A DNA stretch of 64,000 bases, from NCBI RefSeq assembly GCF_004211955.1, contig NZ_RHJI01000019.1, forward strand, positions 186,001 through 250,000, read 5' to 3'. The position numbers were made by a program, and so were the translations under genes. The stretch is from Escherichia sp. E1V33 (GTDB lineage: Bacteria; Pseudomonadota; Gammaproteobacteria; Enterobacterales; Enterobacteriaceae). Under the pieces are notes generated by a model. It saw only the letters and a list, made by a program, of their open reading frames with translations. It was not told the origin of the DNA and searched no databases. Positions 30,084 to 40,681 of this stretch are shown here, in pieces (the first letter of the stretch is position 1; every line of letters starts with the position of its first letter).

Positions 30084-30545
30084 TTACCCCGCGTTGGGAG
30101 TAATCAATTCCGAGGCCTGGTCCCATGAAATGAAGCCATCTTCCCACCAGGTACGATCAAGCTGCCCTTTATCTGGCTGAATATTTGCAGCATCTTCCTG
30201 AAAATAGCGGCAGGCTCGTTCCCGGGCCTGCTCTGCCAGCTCTGCAGTCGTATAAATGCCGAGGAAAGCGTAATCATCGGCCTCATCATCACGGATATGC
30301 CACAGGCTGTAAACCATCGCCCCGACGGGATCGTCTGCCTGTGTAACGGGAAAATCTCCCCAAAGATCCTGGTTAAGGATGCATTCAATAAACTGAAAAT
30401 TTTCCGGGTAATCCACAAACCCTGGCTTATTTTCCACGTCTTTTTTGGCCTGCAAGGCCAGTTCATAACGGGTGTAAATGCCGATACCTTTCATATCGCC
30501 AAAATGCGTATGTTGCAGATACCAAACCTTTTGCATCCTATGCAT
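30084..30545 (-). CDS. Uncharacterised protein with two DUF7336-like repeats
   Basis: A 153-residue soluble, acidic protein. It has two related halves: VWYLQH...KGIGIYTRYELALQAK...DLWGDF (about 7-65) and MVYSLWHIRD...AFLGIYTTAELAEQAR...WWEDGF (about 77-139). Each resembles the small DUF7336-type fold (LQH, IGIY-S/T, EA-rich helix), which I recognise only by pattern. The ATG at 30545 follows the stop of the upstream gene by five bases, so the pair is probably translationally coupled; ATG at 30536 is an alternative start. I do not recall this gene between gsk and ybaL in K-12. Function unknown; immunity-type roles are possible but unsupported. Confidence 0.75.
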   Translation of the reverse strand: MHRMQKVWYLQHTHFGDMKGIGIYTRYELALQAKKDVENKPGFVDYPENFQFIECILNQDLWGDFPVTQADDPVGAMVYSLWHIRDDEADDYAFLGIYTTAELAEQARERACRYFQEDAANIQPDKGQLDRTWWEDGFISWDQASELITPNAG

Positions 30546-30550
30546 CCATG

Positions 30551-30886
30551 TCAGAAGTAAAAAAAGACGCCGGTACTGGCTACCAGCGCCCGGCGTGTTT
30601 GTATTAGCAAAATATTGAGGAATGAATTTTCAGGATGGGTGATGAGCGTTTGTTCAATAAGCGCAGCCATGTGCTTAAGCTTACGTATATTCGTGACATG
30701 CTCATCTTCAAAATCATCGATACAGATATGTAAAGTGGCGTTGAGCAAGGTAATGATGTCAGTTTCAGCTAATGCCTGTTCGTCGGCGGCGTTTAACACT
30801 ACCTCAAACAGATCGCCTGGCTTGCAGCAATCATAATCAAGACGTTCCATTGCCTGTTTCGTAAGTGGCACAGAAATACATTTCAT
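30551..30886 (-). CDS. Small uncharacterised protein, first gene of a two-gene accessory unit
   Basis: A 111-residue protein starting MKCISVPLTKQAMERL, with CCKPGDLFEVVL near residue 20 and two helical stretches. There is no signal peptide or recognised domain. ATG at 30886 is chosen because AGGGAAAG lies 7-13 bases upstream; a longer open frame to 31021 would overlap gsk and translate the REP element. It is followed after five bases by the DUF7336-like gene on the same strand. Function not recognised. Confidence 0.7.
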   Translation of the reverse strand: MKCISVPLTKQAMERLDYDCCKPGDLFEVVLNAADEQALAETDIITLLNATLHICIDDFEDEHVTNIRKLKHMAALIEQTLITHPENSFLNILLIQTRRALVASTGVFFYF

Positions 30887-30913
30887 CTTGCTACTTTCCC
30901 TGGATAAACAGCA

Positions 30914-30953
30914 TTGCCGGATGCGATGCTGACGCATCTTATCCGGCCTACGG
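30914..30953. repeat. REP element between gsk and the accessory pair
   Basis: The REP core TTGCCGGATGCG ... GCATCTTATCCGGCCTACGG forms one palindromic unit. Together with the REP after ybaL it brackets the accessory pair. Confidence 0.85.
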
Positions 30954-30983
30954 ATGCCATCGTCGTCCGGTCTGGTCGATAAC

Positions 30984-32288
30984 TTAACGATCCCAGTAAG
31001 ACTCTTCCAGACTGTCTTCACGCTCCGGCAAGCCGCGCGTTAAACGAGGTGAATGCTGGTTCAGTACCTGATAACTCACACGGTTAGCATATTTACACAC
31101 CTGCGCTAACGACGAATACGTCAGCCAGGTGAATTTATGTTTGCTGGAGTTTGGTACGTTGCTACGGTGGTAGCTGTTGGCGGTAATGTCATGCAGCAAC
31201 GCTGCCAGTGCGCCATCCCCTGCTCCGTTAGTGTTCATGATTTTTTCCGGTCCGCCCATGTACGGCGCAATGTGCGAATAAACGCGCAACGGATTCTGGC
31301 AATCCTTGTGGCGCATGGCGCGGCTAAACTCATACTGGTTAAATTCTGCGATAGCGCCAGGCAGCAGCGGATGCTGGGTTTTACGTTTCGCTTCGTCTTC
31401 GGTAAAGCCCGCCATATACAAGCCGATTGGCCCGGCTGTGCACAGCACCAGATCCACCCAGTCCAGCGCCTTGTCAGATGCCAGCAGCGGATCGCTCTCT
31501 CCGGTCAACGCTTCGGCTTCATCTTCGTTCATCGCAAGGATAGAGACGTGTTCTTTAAGGAATTGCTGCCACCACTGCGGATTCTCGGCAATGACAAACT
31601 TGGTGCCCAGCGTCAGCACCACCGGTACGTTATATTTCTTCGCGTACTCAATGGCTTTCATGGTTGCTTCCGGCATGGGTTCGCCCGGCTTGCAACGCAC
31701 CAGATAAGAGGTAAGTACCAGCGCCGAGGCTCCGGCAATCACATCTTCCGGAATGCTTTCTGCCCGTAGCTGGTTCATGTGACCAGGACTAATGGCAAAA
31801 GTGCGTTCGCCAGACTCGCCAATCAGCGTAAAACAGCGTCCAATCGGGCCGTCTACGCCTTGCAGATAGTTAAGATCGGTACGGCTGGAGGTATTACACA
31901 AATAGCGATAGGCGTAGCTGCCAATTTCAATATTGCTGCACATCACACCCAGCAGTACCGAGCGGTCATCCGCCAGCACAGAGTAGTTGTGCATGGTGTT
32001 ACCAATGGTGCCACCCGCAAACTGATGGGTAATCAGGTTTTTCTCTTTAAGCTCCTGATAGAGTGCTTCGGCAACATCATCTTCAATCACCAGTGAATGC
32101 CCGGCACTTAATCCATAACGTTCAATGAACTCATCATCCACCTTCGCTTCAATATCGACCAGCGTTTGATCGATACCCACGACCCAGGCGGCGCTGGTTT
32201 CGTTTTCTGGCTGGAACTGCTGAAGCAGCGGATCGCGTGCGTTTACGGGGAAGTAGTGTTTGGATTTACGTTTACCGGGAAATTTCAT
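30984..32288 (-). CDS. gsk: Inosine-guanosine kinase
   Basis: A 434-residue cytoplasmic PfkB-family kinase that phosphorylates inosine and guanosine with ATP for purine salvage. The C-terminal PfkB motif with catalytic Asp is NTNGAGDGALAALLHD near residue 345. Full length, with the expected E. coli start MKFPGKRKSKHYF. Divergent from the damaged aes across 151 bases. Confidence 0.96.
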   Translation of the reverse strand: MKFPGKRKSKHYFPVNARDPLLQQFQPENETSAAWVVGIDQTLVDIEAKVDDEFIERYGLSAGHSLVIEDDVAEALYQELKEKNLITHQFAGGTIGNTMHNYSVLADDRSVLLGVMCSNIEIGSYAYRYLCNTSSRTDLNYLQGVDGPIGRCFTLIGESGERTFAISPGHMNQLRAESIPEDVIAGASALVLTSYLVRCKPGEPMPEATMKAIEYAKKYNVPVVLTLGTKFVIAENPQWWQQFLKEHVSILAMNEDEAEALTGESDPLLASDKALDWVDLVLCTAGPIGLYMAGFTEDEAKRKTQHPLLPGAIAEFNQYEFSRAMRHKDCQNPLRVYSHIAPYMGGPEKIMNTNGAGDGALAALLHDITANSYHRSNVPNSSKHKFTWLTYSSLAQVCKYANRVSYQVLNQHSPRLTRGLPEREDSLEESYWDR

Positions 32289-32439
32289 GGTTGTTTTTAC
32301 GGGTGGTTAACTGAGCGGCGAATGTTAACACAATCTCACGGGACCGCGCGAGATGCAGCCATTTTCAATATCAGCAGACGAGATCGCATTATCATGGCAG
32401 AGCTTCCTTACAATGGCGTAATTTGAAAGGGATTTTTGC

Positions 32440-32878
32440 ATGAAGATGGAAAACAAATTACCCGTTCTGGACCTTATTTCTGCTGAAATGAAGACTGTTG
32501 TGAATACTCTTCAGCCGGATTTACCGCCCTCACCCGCGGCAGGAGCACTTGCGGAGCAGCGTCAGCATTACGCGCTTGAGCGGCGATTCTGGAATGCTGG
32601 CGCTCCAGAAATGGAAACCAGGGATTACGCAGTTCCGACAAAATACGGACAGGTGGAGATCCGCTTATTTTGTCCAAATCCAGAGAGCCGGAGCGGAGTT
32701 CGATCCGCTACTGGATGACAGCCGCCTGCTTTACCAGACGTTAGCGGCGCATCAGCAGCCTTGTGAGTTCAGACTCTACTCCGGTACGCAGCACGCCTTT
32801 TTGCATTATTCACGGATGATGAAAGCCGCCGACGATGCTCTACGCGACGGTGCTCGGTTCTTTACCACTCAGCTTTGG
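32440..32878 (+). pseudogene. aes: aes (acetyl esterase) remnant with large internal deletion
   Basis: The first 82-83 codons match the N-terminus of Aes ([18 protein letters not shown]... up to LFCPNP). From 32687, in another frame, the sequence matches only the last ~63 residues ([18 protein letters not shown] ... FFTTQL). About 0.5 kb in between is gone, including the oxyanion HGGGF and nucleophile GDSAG motifs, so no esterase can be made. The 5' frame stops at 32718. The normal stop position (32876-32878) reads TGG. The ancestral enzyme hydrolyses short acyl esters and interacts with MalT. Flanks gsk and hemH as in K-12. Confidence 0.92.
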
Positions 32879-33837
32879 CGATACGCGGCAACAAGATTAG
32901 CCATCATTTCGATATGTTCCGGTGTGGCATTTAGCGCCGGAATATATTCATATTTTTTTCCGCCCGCACCGAGGAAGACTTCACGGTTTTGCTCGGCAAT
33001 CTCTTCCAGGGTTTCCAGACAATCCGCAGCAAAACCCGGGCACATCACCTGAATATGACCAACACCTTTTTCTCCGAGCATTTTCAGCGTTTCATCAGTA
33101 TAAGGCATCAGCCAGGGTTCCCGACCAAAGCGCGACTGAAAGGTCATCATCACTTTTTCCGGTGCCATCCCCAGTGCGGAAGCCAGTTCACGCGTCGTTG
33201 TTCGACAACGTTGCGGATAATCATCGCCTTCATCTGCGTAACGCTGAGGGATGCCATGATAAGAGAGCAGCAACAGATCCGGTTCGCCATGTTTGGCAAA
33301 AGAAGCGCGTACGCTGTTCGCCAGTGCATTTATGTAATCATGGTTATCGGCGTAATCGCGAATAAACGAAATCCCCGGAATGCTACGCTTGCGCGCGAGA
33401 ATGCGTGCAAGTTCATCCCATACCGCGCCGACCGTTGAGCAGGAGTATTGCGGATAGAGCGGCAGCACCACGATATGATCAACATGTTCTGCCAGTAGTT
33501 CATCTACGGCACTTTCCAGTGATGGCGAGCCGTAGCTCATTCCCAGCGCCACTGGCGTATCCGGTAACCGTTGTGCCAGCGCCTGCTGTTGCTGGCGGCT
33601 GTAAACCATCAGAGGCGAGCCGCCCTCCATCCAGACCGAGGCGTACAACTTCGCCACACGCGGCGAGCGCAGCGGCAAAATCACACCGCGCAATAATGGC
33701 CACCATAACAGCCGTGAGGTATCAACCACACGTCTGTCGCTTAAAAATTGTTTCAGGTAGCGTTTTACCGCTTCAGGAGTGGGGGCATCGGGCGTCCCCA
33801 GGTTTGCCAGCAGAATACCGGTTTTAGTCTGACGCAT
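32869..33837 (-). CDS. hemH: Ferrochelatase
   Basis: A 322-residue class I ferrochelatase inserting Fe2+ into protoporphyrin IX, the last step of heme synthesis. Family motifs are [11 protein letters not shown] at the N-terminus, [10 protein letters not shown] with the catalytic His near 194, and [15 protein letters not shown] with the conserved Glu near 264. K-12 HemH has 320 residues ending AAYR by recall. Here the codon after that Arg is CAA, so the protein gains Gln-Ser before TGA. The 3' end overlaps the aes remnant. Confidence 0.96.
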   Translation of the reverse strand: MRQTKTGILLANLGTPDAPTPEAVKRYLKQFLSDRRVVDTSRLLWWPLLRGVILPLRSPRVAKLYASVWMEGGSPLMVYSRQQQQALAQRLPDTPVALGMSYGSPSLESAVDELLAEHVDHIVVLPLYPQYSCSTVGAVWDELARILARKRSIPGISFIRDYADNHDYINALANSVRASFAKHGEPDLLLLSYHGIPQRYADEGDDYPQRCRTTTRELASALGMAPEKVMMTFQSRFGREPWLMPYTDETLKMLGEKGVGHIQVMCPGFAADCLETLEEIAEQNREVFLGAGGKKYEYIPALNATPEHIEMMANLVAAYRQS

Positions 33838-34019
33838 TACCGCCTCTTATCGATTCAACTTGTTGATAATTGTAGCGGAAAAGAGAAGAAGAAGAACTAA
33901 TTGCTGTGAGAGGTTAAATCAGAAAAAAGGAATAACGCTGATTGAGTTTTTTGTGAAAGGCCGAATGAATATCCGGCCTGAGATTGCTGATAAATTTGCT
34001 TGTGCGGGCCTGTTCCCCT

Positions 34020-34044
34020 CACTCTCTCCCCGAGGGAGCGAGTG
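34020..34044. other. Strong hairpin downstream of adk
   Basis: CACTC...CTCCC and GGGAG-C-GAGTG form a stem-loop 24-48 bases after the adk stop. It resembles a half copy of the GC-rich palindromic family seen at 34905 and 59466. A 3' end role is inferred; it has no T-tract. Confidence 0.4.
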
Positions 34045-34067
34045 GACTGTCCGTGCGCGCTTTCGAA

Positions 34068-34784
<717 letters not shown>

Positions 34785-34904
34785 TCAAGAAAGGCGCCCG
34801 GGGCTGAAACGGTTAAAGGCGAGATAATTTGCGGAAAGTGCAGATAATGTATTCAACCAAACAGGGTGAAAACCAGCGTAGTTCTTTAATATCTATACTA
34901 TTGG

Positions 34905-34941
34905 TCCCCTCTCCCTTTTAGGGAGAGGGTTAAGGTGAGGG
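34905..34941. repeat. GC-rich palindromic repeat (BoxC-like) after htpG
   Basis: CCCTCTCCCTTTTAGGGAGAGGG forms a near-perfect hairpin followed by TTAAGGTGAGGG. It recurs as an inverted pair at 59466-59568. It begins seven bases after the htpG stop. I recall this as an E. coli intergenic repeat family (BoxC); the name is tentative. Confidence 0.7.
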
Positions 34942-34947
34942 TTGTTA

Positions 34948-36822
34948 TCAGGAAACCAGTAGCTGGTTCATACGACGAATAAACAGGTTCGGATCTTCCA
35001 GCGTACCGCGTTCTGCCAGCAGCGCTTGATCCAGCAACAGTTCTACCCACTCGCTGAACTTCGCTTCATCTTCGGTATCTGCCGCGCGTTTCACCAGTAC
35101 GTGATCCGGGTTCAGTTCGAAGATGTATTTCACTTCCGGCACTTTCTGGCCCGCTGCGGCAAACAGTTTCGCCATCTGAGTGCTCATTTCGTCCGCGTCG
35201 GTAGAGACAATCGCTGGCGTATCGGTCAGACGGTGGGTCAGACGCACATCTTTCACACGCTCGCCGAGCAGTGCTTTCACGCGGTCGATAAACGGAGTCA
35301 GTGCTTTCTCCGCTTCTTTCGCGCTCTCATCAACTTCATCAGCCAGTTTTTCCAGCGACTCGTCAACTTTAGACACAGACTGGAACGGTTTACCGTCGAA
35401 CTCAGTCAGATAGTTCATCATCCACTCATCGATGCGGTCGGAAAGCAGCAGAACTTCGATGCCTTTCTTACGCAGCAGTTCCAGGTGCGGGCTGCTCTTC
35501 GCTGCCGCGTAGCTGTCTGCGGTGATGTAGTAGATTTTCTCCTGCCCTTCTTTCATGCGGGAAACGTAGTCTTCCAGAGACACGGTCTGCGCAGAAGAGT
35601 CGGTATGGGTAGAAGCAAAACGCAGCAGTTTCGCAATCGCTTCCTGGTTAGCGAAATCTTCCGCCGGACCTTCTTTCAGTACCAGGCCAAACTGTTGCCA
35701 GAAGGTCTGGTATTTTTCGGCGTCGTCTTTCGCCAGTTTTTCCAGCATTTGCAGCACACGCTTGGTCAGCGCATTGCGCAGGTTGCGAGTTACGGTGCTA
35801 TCCTGGAGGATTTCACGGGAAACGTTCAGCGGCAGATCGCTGGAGTCAATCAGGCCACGCACGAAGCGCAGATAGTTCGGCATGAACTGTTCTGCGTCGT
35901 CCATGATGAACACACGCTGGACGTACAGTTTCAGGCCGTGTTTATGATCGCGGTTCCACATATCCCACGGTGCCTGGGACGGGATGTACAGCAGGCTGGT
36001 GTACTCCTGCTTACCTTCAACGCGGTTGTGGCTCCAGGTCAGCGGATCGTTAAAGTCGTGAGCGATATGTTTGTAGAACTCTTTGTACTCTTCGTCGGTG
36101 ATTTCCGACTTGTTACGGGTCCACAGCGCCTGCGCTTTGTTGATTTTCTCCCAGGAGATAACGGTTTCGCCGTCTTTCTCTTCGCGTTTTTCGATCTCTA
36201 CCGGCAGCGCGATATGGTCGGAGTATTTGCTGATGATGGAGCGGACGCGCCAGTCATCGAGGAACTCGTCTTCGCCTTCACGCAGATGCAGGGTAATTTC
36301 AGTACCGCGATCTTCTTTGGTGATGTCGGCAACAGTGTATTCACCTTCGCCAGCAGATTCCCAGAACACGCCGTTTTCTGGTTTTTCACCTGCCGCGCGA
36401 GTACGCACGGTCACTTTATCGGCCACGATAAACGCGGAGTAGAAACCAACACCGAACTGACCGATCAGCTGGCTGTCTTTCGCCTGGTCAGAACCCAGGG
36501 ATTCGAGGAATGATTTGGTGCCAGATTTAGCAATAGTCCCCAGATGGTCAATCACTTCGTCGCGGGTCATCCCCACGCCGTTATCGGAGATGGTCAGCGT
36601 GCGCTTGTCTTTATCGAAAGAGACACGAACGCGCAGTTCGCCATCACCTTCGTACAGGTCCGGGTTAGAGAGCGCGCGGAAACGCAGCTTGTCCGCCGCG
36701 TCGGAGGCGTTAGAGATAAGCTCACGCAGGAAGATTTCTTTATTGGAATACAGAGAATGGATCATCAGGTGCAGAAGCTGTTTCACTTCTGACTGAAAAC
36801 CACGAGTTTCTTGTCCTTTCAT
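34948..36822 (-). CDS. htpG: Chaperone HtpG (bacterial Hsp90)
   Basis: A 624-residue cytoplasmic dimeric ATP-dependent chaperone. The N-terminal GHKL ATPase domain has REL(I)[11 protein letters not shown], the DNGVGM motif near 80-85 and [11 protein letters not shown] near 122. The middle domain has VSREILQDS with the catalytic Arg nearby. The C-terminal dimerisation domain lacks the eukaryotic MEEVD tail. A sigma32 promoter lies 52-80 bases upstream of the ATG. Full length. Confidence 0.98.
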   Translation of the reverse strand: MKGQETRGFQSEVKQLLHLMIHSLYSNKEIFLRELISNASDAADKLRFRALSNPDLYEGDGELRVRVSFDKDKRTLTISDNGVGMTRDEVIDHLGTIAKSGTKSFLESLGSDQAKDSQLIGQFGVGFYSAFIVADKVTVRTRAAGEKPENGVFWESAGEGEYTVADITKEDRGTEITLHLREGEDEFLDDWRVRSIISKYSDHIALPVEIEKREEKDGETVISWEKINKAQALWTRNKSEITDEEYKEFYKHIAHDFNDPLTWSHNRVEGKQEYTSLLYIPSQAPWDMWNRDHKHGLKLYVQRVFIMDDAEQFMPNYLRFVRGLIDSSDLPLNVSREILQDSTVTRNLRNALTKRVLQMLEKLAKDDAEKYQTFWQQFGLVLKEGPAEDFANQEAIAKLLRFASTHTDSSAQTVSLEDYVSRMKEGQEKIYYITADSYAAAKSSPHLELLRKKGIEVLLLSDRIDEWMMNYLTEFDGKPFQSVSKVDESLEKLADEVDESAKEAEKALTPFIDRVKALLGERVKDVRLTHRLTDTPAIVSTDADEMSTQMAKLFAAAGQKVPEVKYIFELNPDHVLVKRAADTEDEAKFSEWVELLLDQALLAERGTLEDPNLFIRRMNQLLVS

Positions 36823-36873
36823 GTAGGTCTACCTCAACAATGCCATTTTAAGGTTAAAAACAGGATGAGGGAG

Positions 36874-36902
36874 AAATGGGGACAAGGGGGAATAATTTCA
36901 AG
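36874..36902 (-). promoter_or_regulatory. Sigma32 heat-shock promoter of htpG
   Basis: On the minus strand CTTGAAA (36902-36896) and CCCCATTT (36881-36874) are separated by 14 bases, matching the sigma32 consensus CTTGAAA-N13/14-CCCCATNT. Confidence 0.85.
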
Positions 36903-36903
36903 C

Positions 36904-36925
36904 GAGAGCAGGTGATCCTGCTCTC
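36904..36925 (-). terminator. Hairpin after recR
   Basis: GAGAGCAGG (36904-36912) pairs with CCTGCTCTC (36917-36925), a 9-bp stem just after the recR stop and immediately before the htpG promoter. The minus strand then reads GCTTGAAATTATT, a weak T-tract shared with the promoter -35. Confidence 0.6.
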
Positions 36926-36931
36926 GTTTGC

Positions 36932-37536
36932 TTAAAAACGAATCTTATGACGCCCGGCAAGGGAATGTGACAACGTGGTGCCGTCAACCATTTCCAGCTC
37001 GCCGCCAACCGGTACGCCATGAGCGATACGGCTGGCTTCCACGTCATATTGCGCGCAAAGCTCGGCAATATAGTTGGCGGTGGCCTCACCTTCGACCGTC
37101 GGGTTGGTGGCGAGGATCACTTCAGTGATTTTTTCTGCCGCCAGACGCTGTTCCAGGCGATCAAGCCCGATATCATCCGGACCGATGCCGTCCAGCGGTG
37201 ACAGATGCCCCATCAACACAAAATAACGGCCTGAAAACTGTCCAGTCTGCTCAATGGCATAGATGTCCGCCGGACTCTCCACCACGCAGATTTGACCGTT
37301 TTCCTGACGACGCGGATTTGAACAGATGTTACAGACTTCCTGTTCAGTGAAGGTGCGACAATCGGCGCAGTGGCCGATTTCCGACATTGCCCGGGTGAGC
37401 GCCTGCGCAAGGCGCATCCCGCCGCTACGATCGCGTTGAAGCAGCGTGAACGCCATACGCTGCGCCGACTTCGGGCCAACGCCCGGCAGACAGCGCAGTG
37501 CTTCCATAAGCTGTGTTAACAGCGGGCTGGTTTGCA

Positions 37537-37537
<1 letters not shown>
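36932..37537 (-). CDS. recR: Recombination mediator RecR
   Basis: A 201-residue protein of the RecFOR pathway that loads RecA on gapped DNA. It has an N-terminal helix-hairpin-helix ([17 protein letters not shown]), a four-Cys zinc finger (CADC...CNIC), a Toprim domain ([15 protein letters not shown]) and a Walker B-like C-terminus. The ATG shares one base with the ybaB stop (TGATG), so translation is coupled. Full length. Confidence 0.97.
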
Positions 37538-37881
<344 letters not shown>

Positions 37882-37918
37882 TCACGTTAAGGATGACGAA
37901 CGTAAGCTGTGCTTACGA

Positions 37919-39850
37919 TCAAATGGGGCGGATACTTTCTTCATCCAGCTCTGCATCGAAGAATCGACGCAGGGTCTGAATATTATTATCCGCAATAATG
38001 GACTCGCGCGCCTGCGCAAGTTTTTCTTCGTATATCGCCTGACGCCACTCCAGCGGCGTGCGCACCACGGGATTATCATCTTCAACGATAGTCAGTTCAA
38101 CCGTTGAACCTTTTAACGTGCTCAACGCTTCAGCCAGTTTTTGCTGTGCGCCGCGGTTGTTCAAATGCCGCTGAGAGGAGCGCAAATGCAGACATACCGC
38201 GTCGTCGCTCTCCTCTTTCCAGGCATTTAACGCCACCTGTTCGACCAGTTTTGGTAGCGAAAGTTGGCTCACCTGTGCTGCCCACGGGTCGCGCTCAATG
38301 GCTTCTGCCGCCAGCTTCGCCGCCAGTTCCGGCGTTTTTTCATGTTCCAGCGCCTTTTTCAGCGCCTTCGGCGTGGCGACCACTTCTTTCTGCTGCATCA
38401 CTGGGGTAGTCGCTTTCCAGCGATACGCTTCTTTTTTGGCTGGCGCTTTTTCCAGCGCCGATGGCACCGGACGCGACTGAACGCGATCGGTGACCGAAGC
38501 CAGTCTTTCCAGCGCAGCGTTATTCACCGGCCGCGCGCGGGTAGCGGCTGCCGGTTCACTCTTTTTTGCTTTGGTTGCTCCCTGAGCACGCTGCAGTTGC
38601 TGGCGCGCCGCCAGCACCTGGCTGGTGGTTTCTGAGAGCGGTACAGTCGGTGCCTGCTGCGGTGCAGGTTGTGGTTGCGGCGGCACCTGCGTGGGTGTCA
38701 TTACTGCCGTTGGCGCGACGGGTGCAAAGGACTGACGCGGTGCTTCCGGTTCAGGCAGCGGCATGCGCGGATGGAATGCCAGCGCGCGCAGCAGCGTCAT
38801 CTCAACGCCCATGCGGCGATCCGGTGCATACGGCAGTTCTTTACGACCAATCAACAGCGTCTGATAGTAAAGCTGAATATCCGTCGGCGGTACGGTTCGC
38901 GCCAGTTCACGCATCCGCAGCTCGATGGCGGCCATGTCGTTGCCAAGTGCAACAGGGGAAAGTTGTACCATCGCAATACGATGCAACAGGCCGAGCATTT
39001 CCACCAGCAACGCTTCCCACTCGATACCACGGGCAGCGGCTTCATTAATCAGCGCCATTACACGCTCGCCGTTGGCCTCGACCATCGCTTCAACCAGCGA
39101 CAGCGCCTGATCGTCGTCAAGCGTGCCAAGCATCGCACTCACGGCCTGGGTTGAAACCTGGCCGTCGCCGCTGGCAATCGCCTGGTCGGTCAGACTTAAC
39201 GCGTCTCGCAAACTGCCTTCGGCGGCGCGTGCCAGCAGTTGTAGAGCGCGTGGCTCGTGAGCGATATGTTCTTCGTTAAGGATGTGCTCAAGCTGGTGGC
39301 GAATTTGCTCGACATCCAGCGCCTTGAGATGAAATTGCAAACAGCGCGACAAAATCGTCACCGGCAATTTCTGCGGATCGGTCGTCGCCAGCAGGAACTT
39401 GACGTGCTCTGGCGGCTCTTCAAGGGTTTTTAACAGTGCGTTAAAGCTGTGACGCGACAGCATATGCACTTCGTCGATCAGATAAACTTTGAAACGACCA
39501 CGCGCCGGAGCGTACTGAACGTTATCCAGCAGGTCGCGGGTATCTTCAACTTTGGTGCGCGAGGCGGCGTCGATCTCAATCAGATCGACAAAGCGCCCCT
39601 GCTCGATTTCACGACAGTTATCGCACACGCCGCACGGCGTCGCGGTAATCCCGGTTTCGCAGTTTAGCCCCTTCGCCAGCAGTCGGGCGATAGAGGTTTT
39701 TCCGACGCCACGGGTGCCGGAAAAAAGATAAGCATGATGAATACGCCCTAACGACAAGCCGTTCGCCAGTGCGGTCAGCACATGTTCCTGGCCGACGACG
39801 TCAGCAAAGGTTTGTGGGCGCCATTTTCGGGCTAAGACCTGATAACTCAT
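37919..39850 (-). CDS. dnaX: DNA polymerase III tau/gamma subunit
   Basis: A 643-residue tau subunit of the clamp loader. The AAA+ domain has Walker A GTRGVGKTS near 45-53, zinc cysteines CETG...CGVCDNC near 64-79, Walker B LIDEVHMLS and the SRC sensor (LSRCLQFHLKAL). A Pro/Gln-rich linker near 365-415 follows, then the tau-specific C-terminal region binding DnaB and PolIII alpha. The gamma form (431 residues) comes from -1 frameshifting at the A AAA AAG site. Full length. Confidence 0.98.
   Translation of the reverse strand: MSYQVLARKWRPQTFADVVGQEHVLTALANGLSLGRIHHAYLFSGTRGVGKTSIARLLAKGLNCETGITATPCGVCDNCREIEQGRFVDLIEIDAASRTKVEDTRDLLDNVQYAPARGRFKVYLIDEVHMLSRHSFNALLKTLEEPPEHVKFLLATTDPQKLPVTILSRCLQFHLKALDVEQIRHQLEHILNEEHIAHEPRALQLLARAAEGSLRDALSLTDQAIASGDGQVSTQAVSAMLGTLDDDQALSLVEAMVEANGERVMALINEAAARGIEWEALLVEMLGLLHRIAMVQLSPVALGNDMAAIELRMRELARTVPPTDIQLYYQTLLIGRKELPYAPDRRMGVEMTLLRALAFHPRMPLPEPEAPRQSFAPVAPTAVMTPTQVPPQPQPAPQQAPTVPLSETTSQVLAARQQLQRAQGATKAKKSEPAAATRARPVNNAALERLASVTDRVQSRPVPSALEKAPAKKEAYRWKATTPVMQQKEVVATPKALKKALEHEKTPELAAKLAAEAIERDPWAAQVSQLSLPKLVEQVALNAWKEESDDAVCLHLRSSQRHLNNRGAQQKLAEALSTLKGSTVELTIVEDDNPVVRTPLEWRQAIYEEKLAQARESIIADNNIQTLRRFFDAELDEESIRPI
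38528..38594 (-). other. dnaX programmed -1 frameshift signal
   Basis: On the minus strand the elements are an internal Shine-Dalgarno-like AGGGAG (38594-38589), the slippery AAAAAAG (38577-38571), a TGA in the -1 frame (38568-38566) that ends gamma after Glu, and a GC-rich stem (CCGG...CCGG with CGCGCGCGG) to about 38528. All three known E. coli elements are present with the known spacing. Confidence 0.92.
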
Positions 39851-39968
39851 TGGCAGGCTCTGAAACGCTGGAAGGTGGATTCACGAAGGGGTAATGCTAA
39901 CACAGCCCCGTCAGAACGGCGAGGCTGAATGTACATCTTGTGCTGCCCATGACGTGGGCTGGCGAAAA

Positions 39969-40520
39969 TTAATGGCCCGGGAACGGGACAAGGCTATAAC
40001 AGGTAATGCCCTGCTTTTCGAGGCGCTGTTCGCCGCCAAGATCGAACAAATTAATGATGAACGCAGCATCAGTGACTTCACCACCCAGGCGACGGATCAG
40101 TTTCACAGTCGCTTCAATGGTGCCGCCTGTTGCCAGCAAATCATCAACCACCAGCACTTTGTCGCCAGGTTTAATGGCATCAACGTGGATTTCCAGCTTA
40201 TCGGTGCCGTATTCCAGTTCGTAAGATTCGTTGATAGTTTCGCGCGGCAGTTTGCCTGGTTTACGTACCGGCACAAAACCAACGCCCAGACCCAGTGCTA
40301 CCGGAGCGCCGAACAAGAAGCCACGAGCTTCAGTGCCGACAACTTTGGTAATGCCCGCATTTTTGTAACGCTCAACCAGTAAATCGATGCTGAGAGCGTA
40401 AGCTTTCGGGTCTTCCAGTAAGCTGGTGACATCGCGGAAAAGAATGCCGGGTTTCGGGTAGTCCTGAATGCTTTTGATGCTATTTTTGAGATACTCAAGC
40501 TGCTGTGCAGTCGCGGTCAT
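39969..40520 (-). CDS. apt: Adenine phosphoribosyltransferase
   Basis: A 183-residue cytoplasmic salvage enzyme making AMP from adenine and PRPP. The PRPP-binding motif is [13 protein letters not shown] near 123-135. ATG at 40520 gives the known [10 protein letters not shown] start; the ATG at 40574 adds 18 residues without support. It lies 118 bases upstream of dnaX on the same strand. Full length. Confidence 0.97.
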   Translation of the reverse strand: MTATAQQLEYLKNSIKSIQDYPKPGILFRDVTSLLEDPKAYALSIDLLVERYKNAGITKVVGTEARGFLFGAPVALGLGVGFVPVRKPGKLPRETINESYELEYGTDKLEIHVDAIKPGDKVLVVDDLLATGGTIEATVKLIRRLGGEVTDAAFIINLFDLGGEQRLEKQGITCYSLVPFPGH

Positions 40521-40681
40521 AAGTGTATGCCTGCTTGTTACGGTGGTACTCACGGCGCGTTTTAAACGAGTCAAAAGTAACAGTTGTTTAACCTTTGACC
40601 GCCTGCGCCTGTGCTCGAAAACGCCAGAATGTACTGGCTGTGGGCGATAATTGCAACAGCGATTGTTGTGCTTTGTCGTTT

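Noticed and set aside
30887..31021. Longer form of the 111-residue accessory gene starting at 31021
   Set aside because: It would translate the REP element and overlap the gsk end; a proper ribosome site precedes 30886.
32549..33052. 167-codon open frame across aes and hemH
   Set aside because: It is the out-of-frame aes 3' remnant reading on through the lost stop into hemH antisense; there is no start signal.
33958..33979. AGGCCG/CGGCCT hairpin between hemH and adk as an adk terminator
   Set aside because: The stem is short and no T-tract follows on the minus strand.
35026..36513. 495-codon plus-strand frame antisense to htpG
   Set aside because: It lies entirely within htpG, has no ribosome site or domain, and reflects the codon bias of the highly expressed gene.
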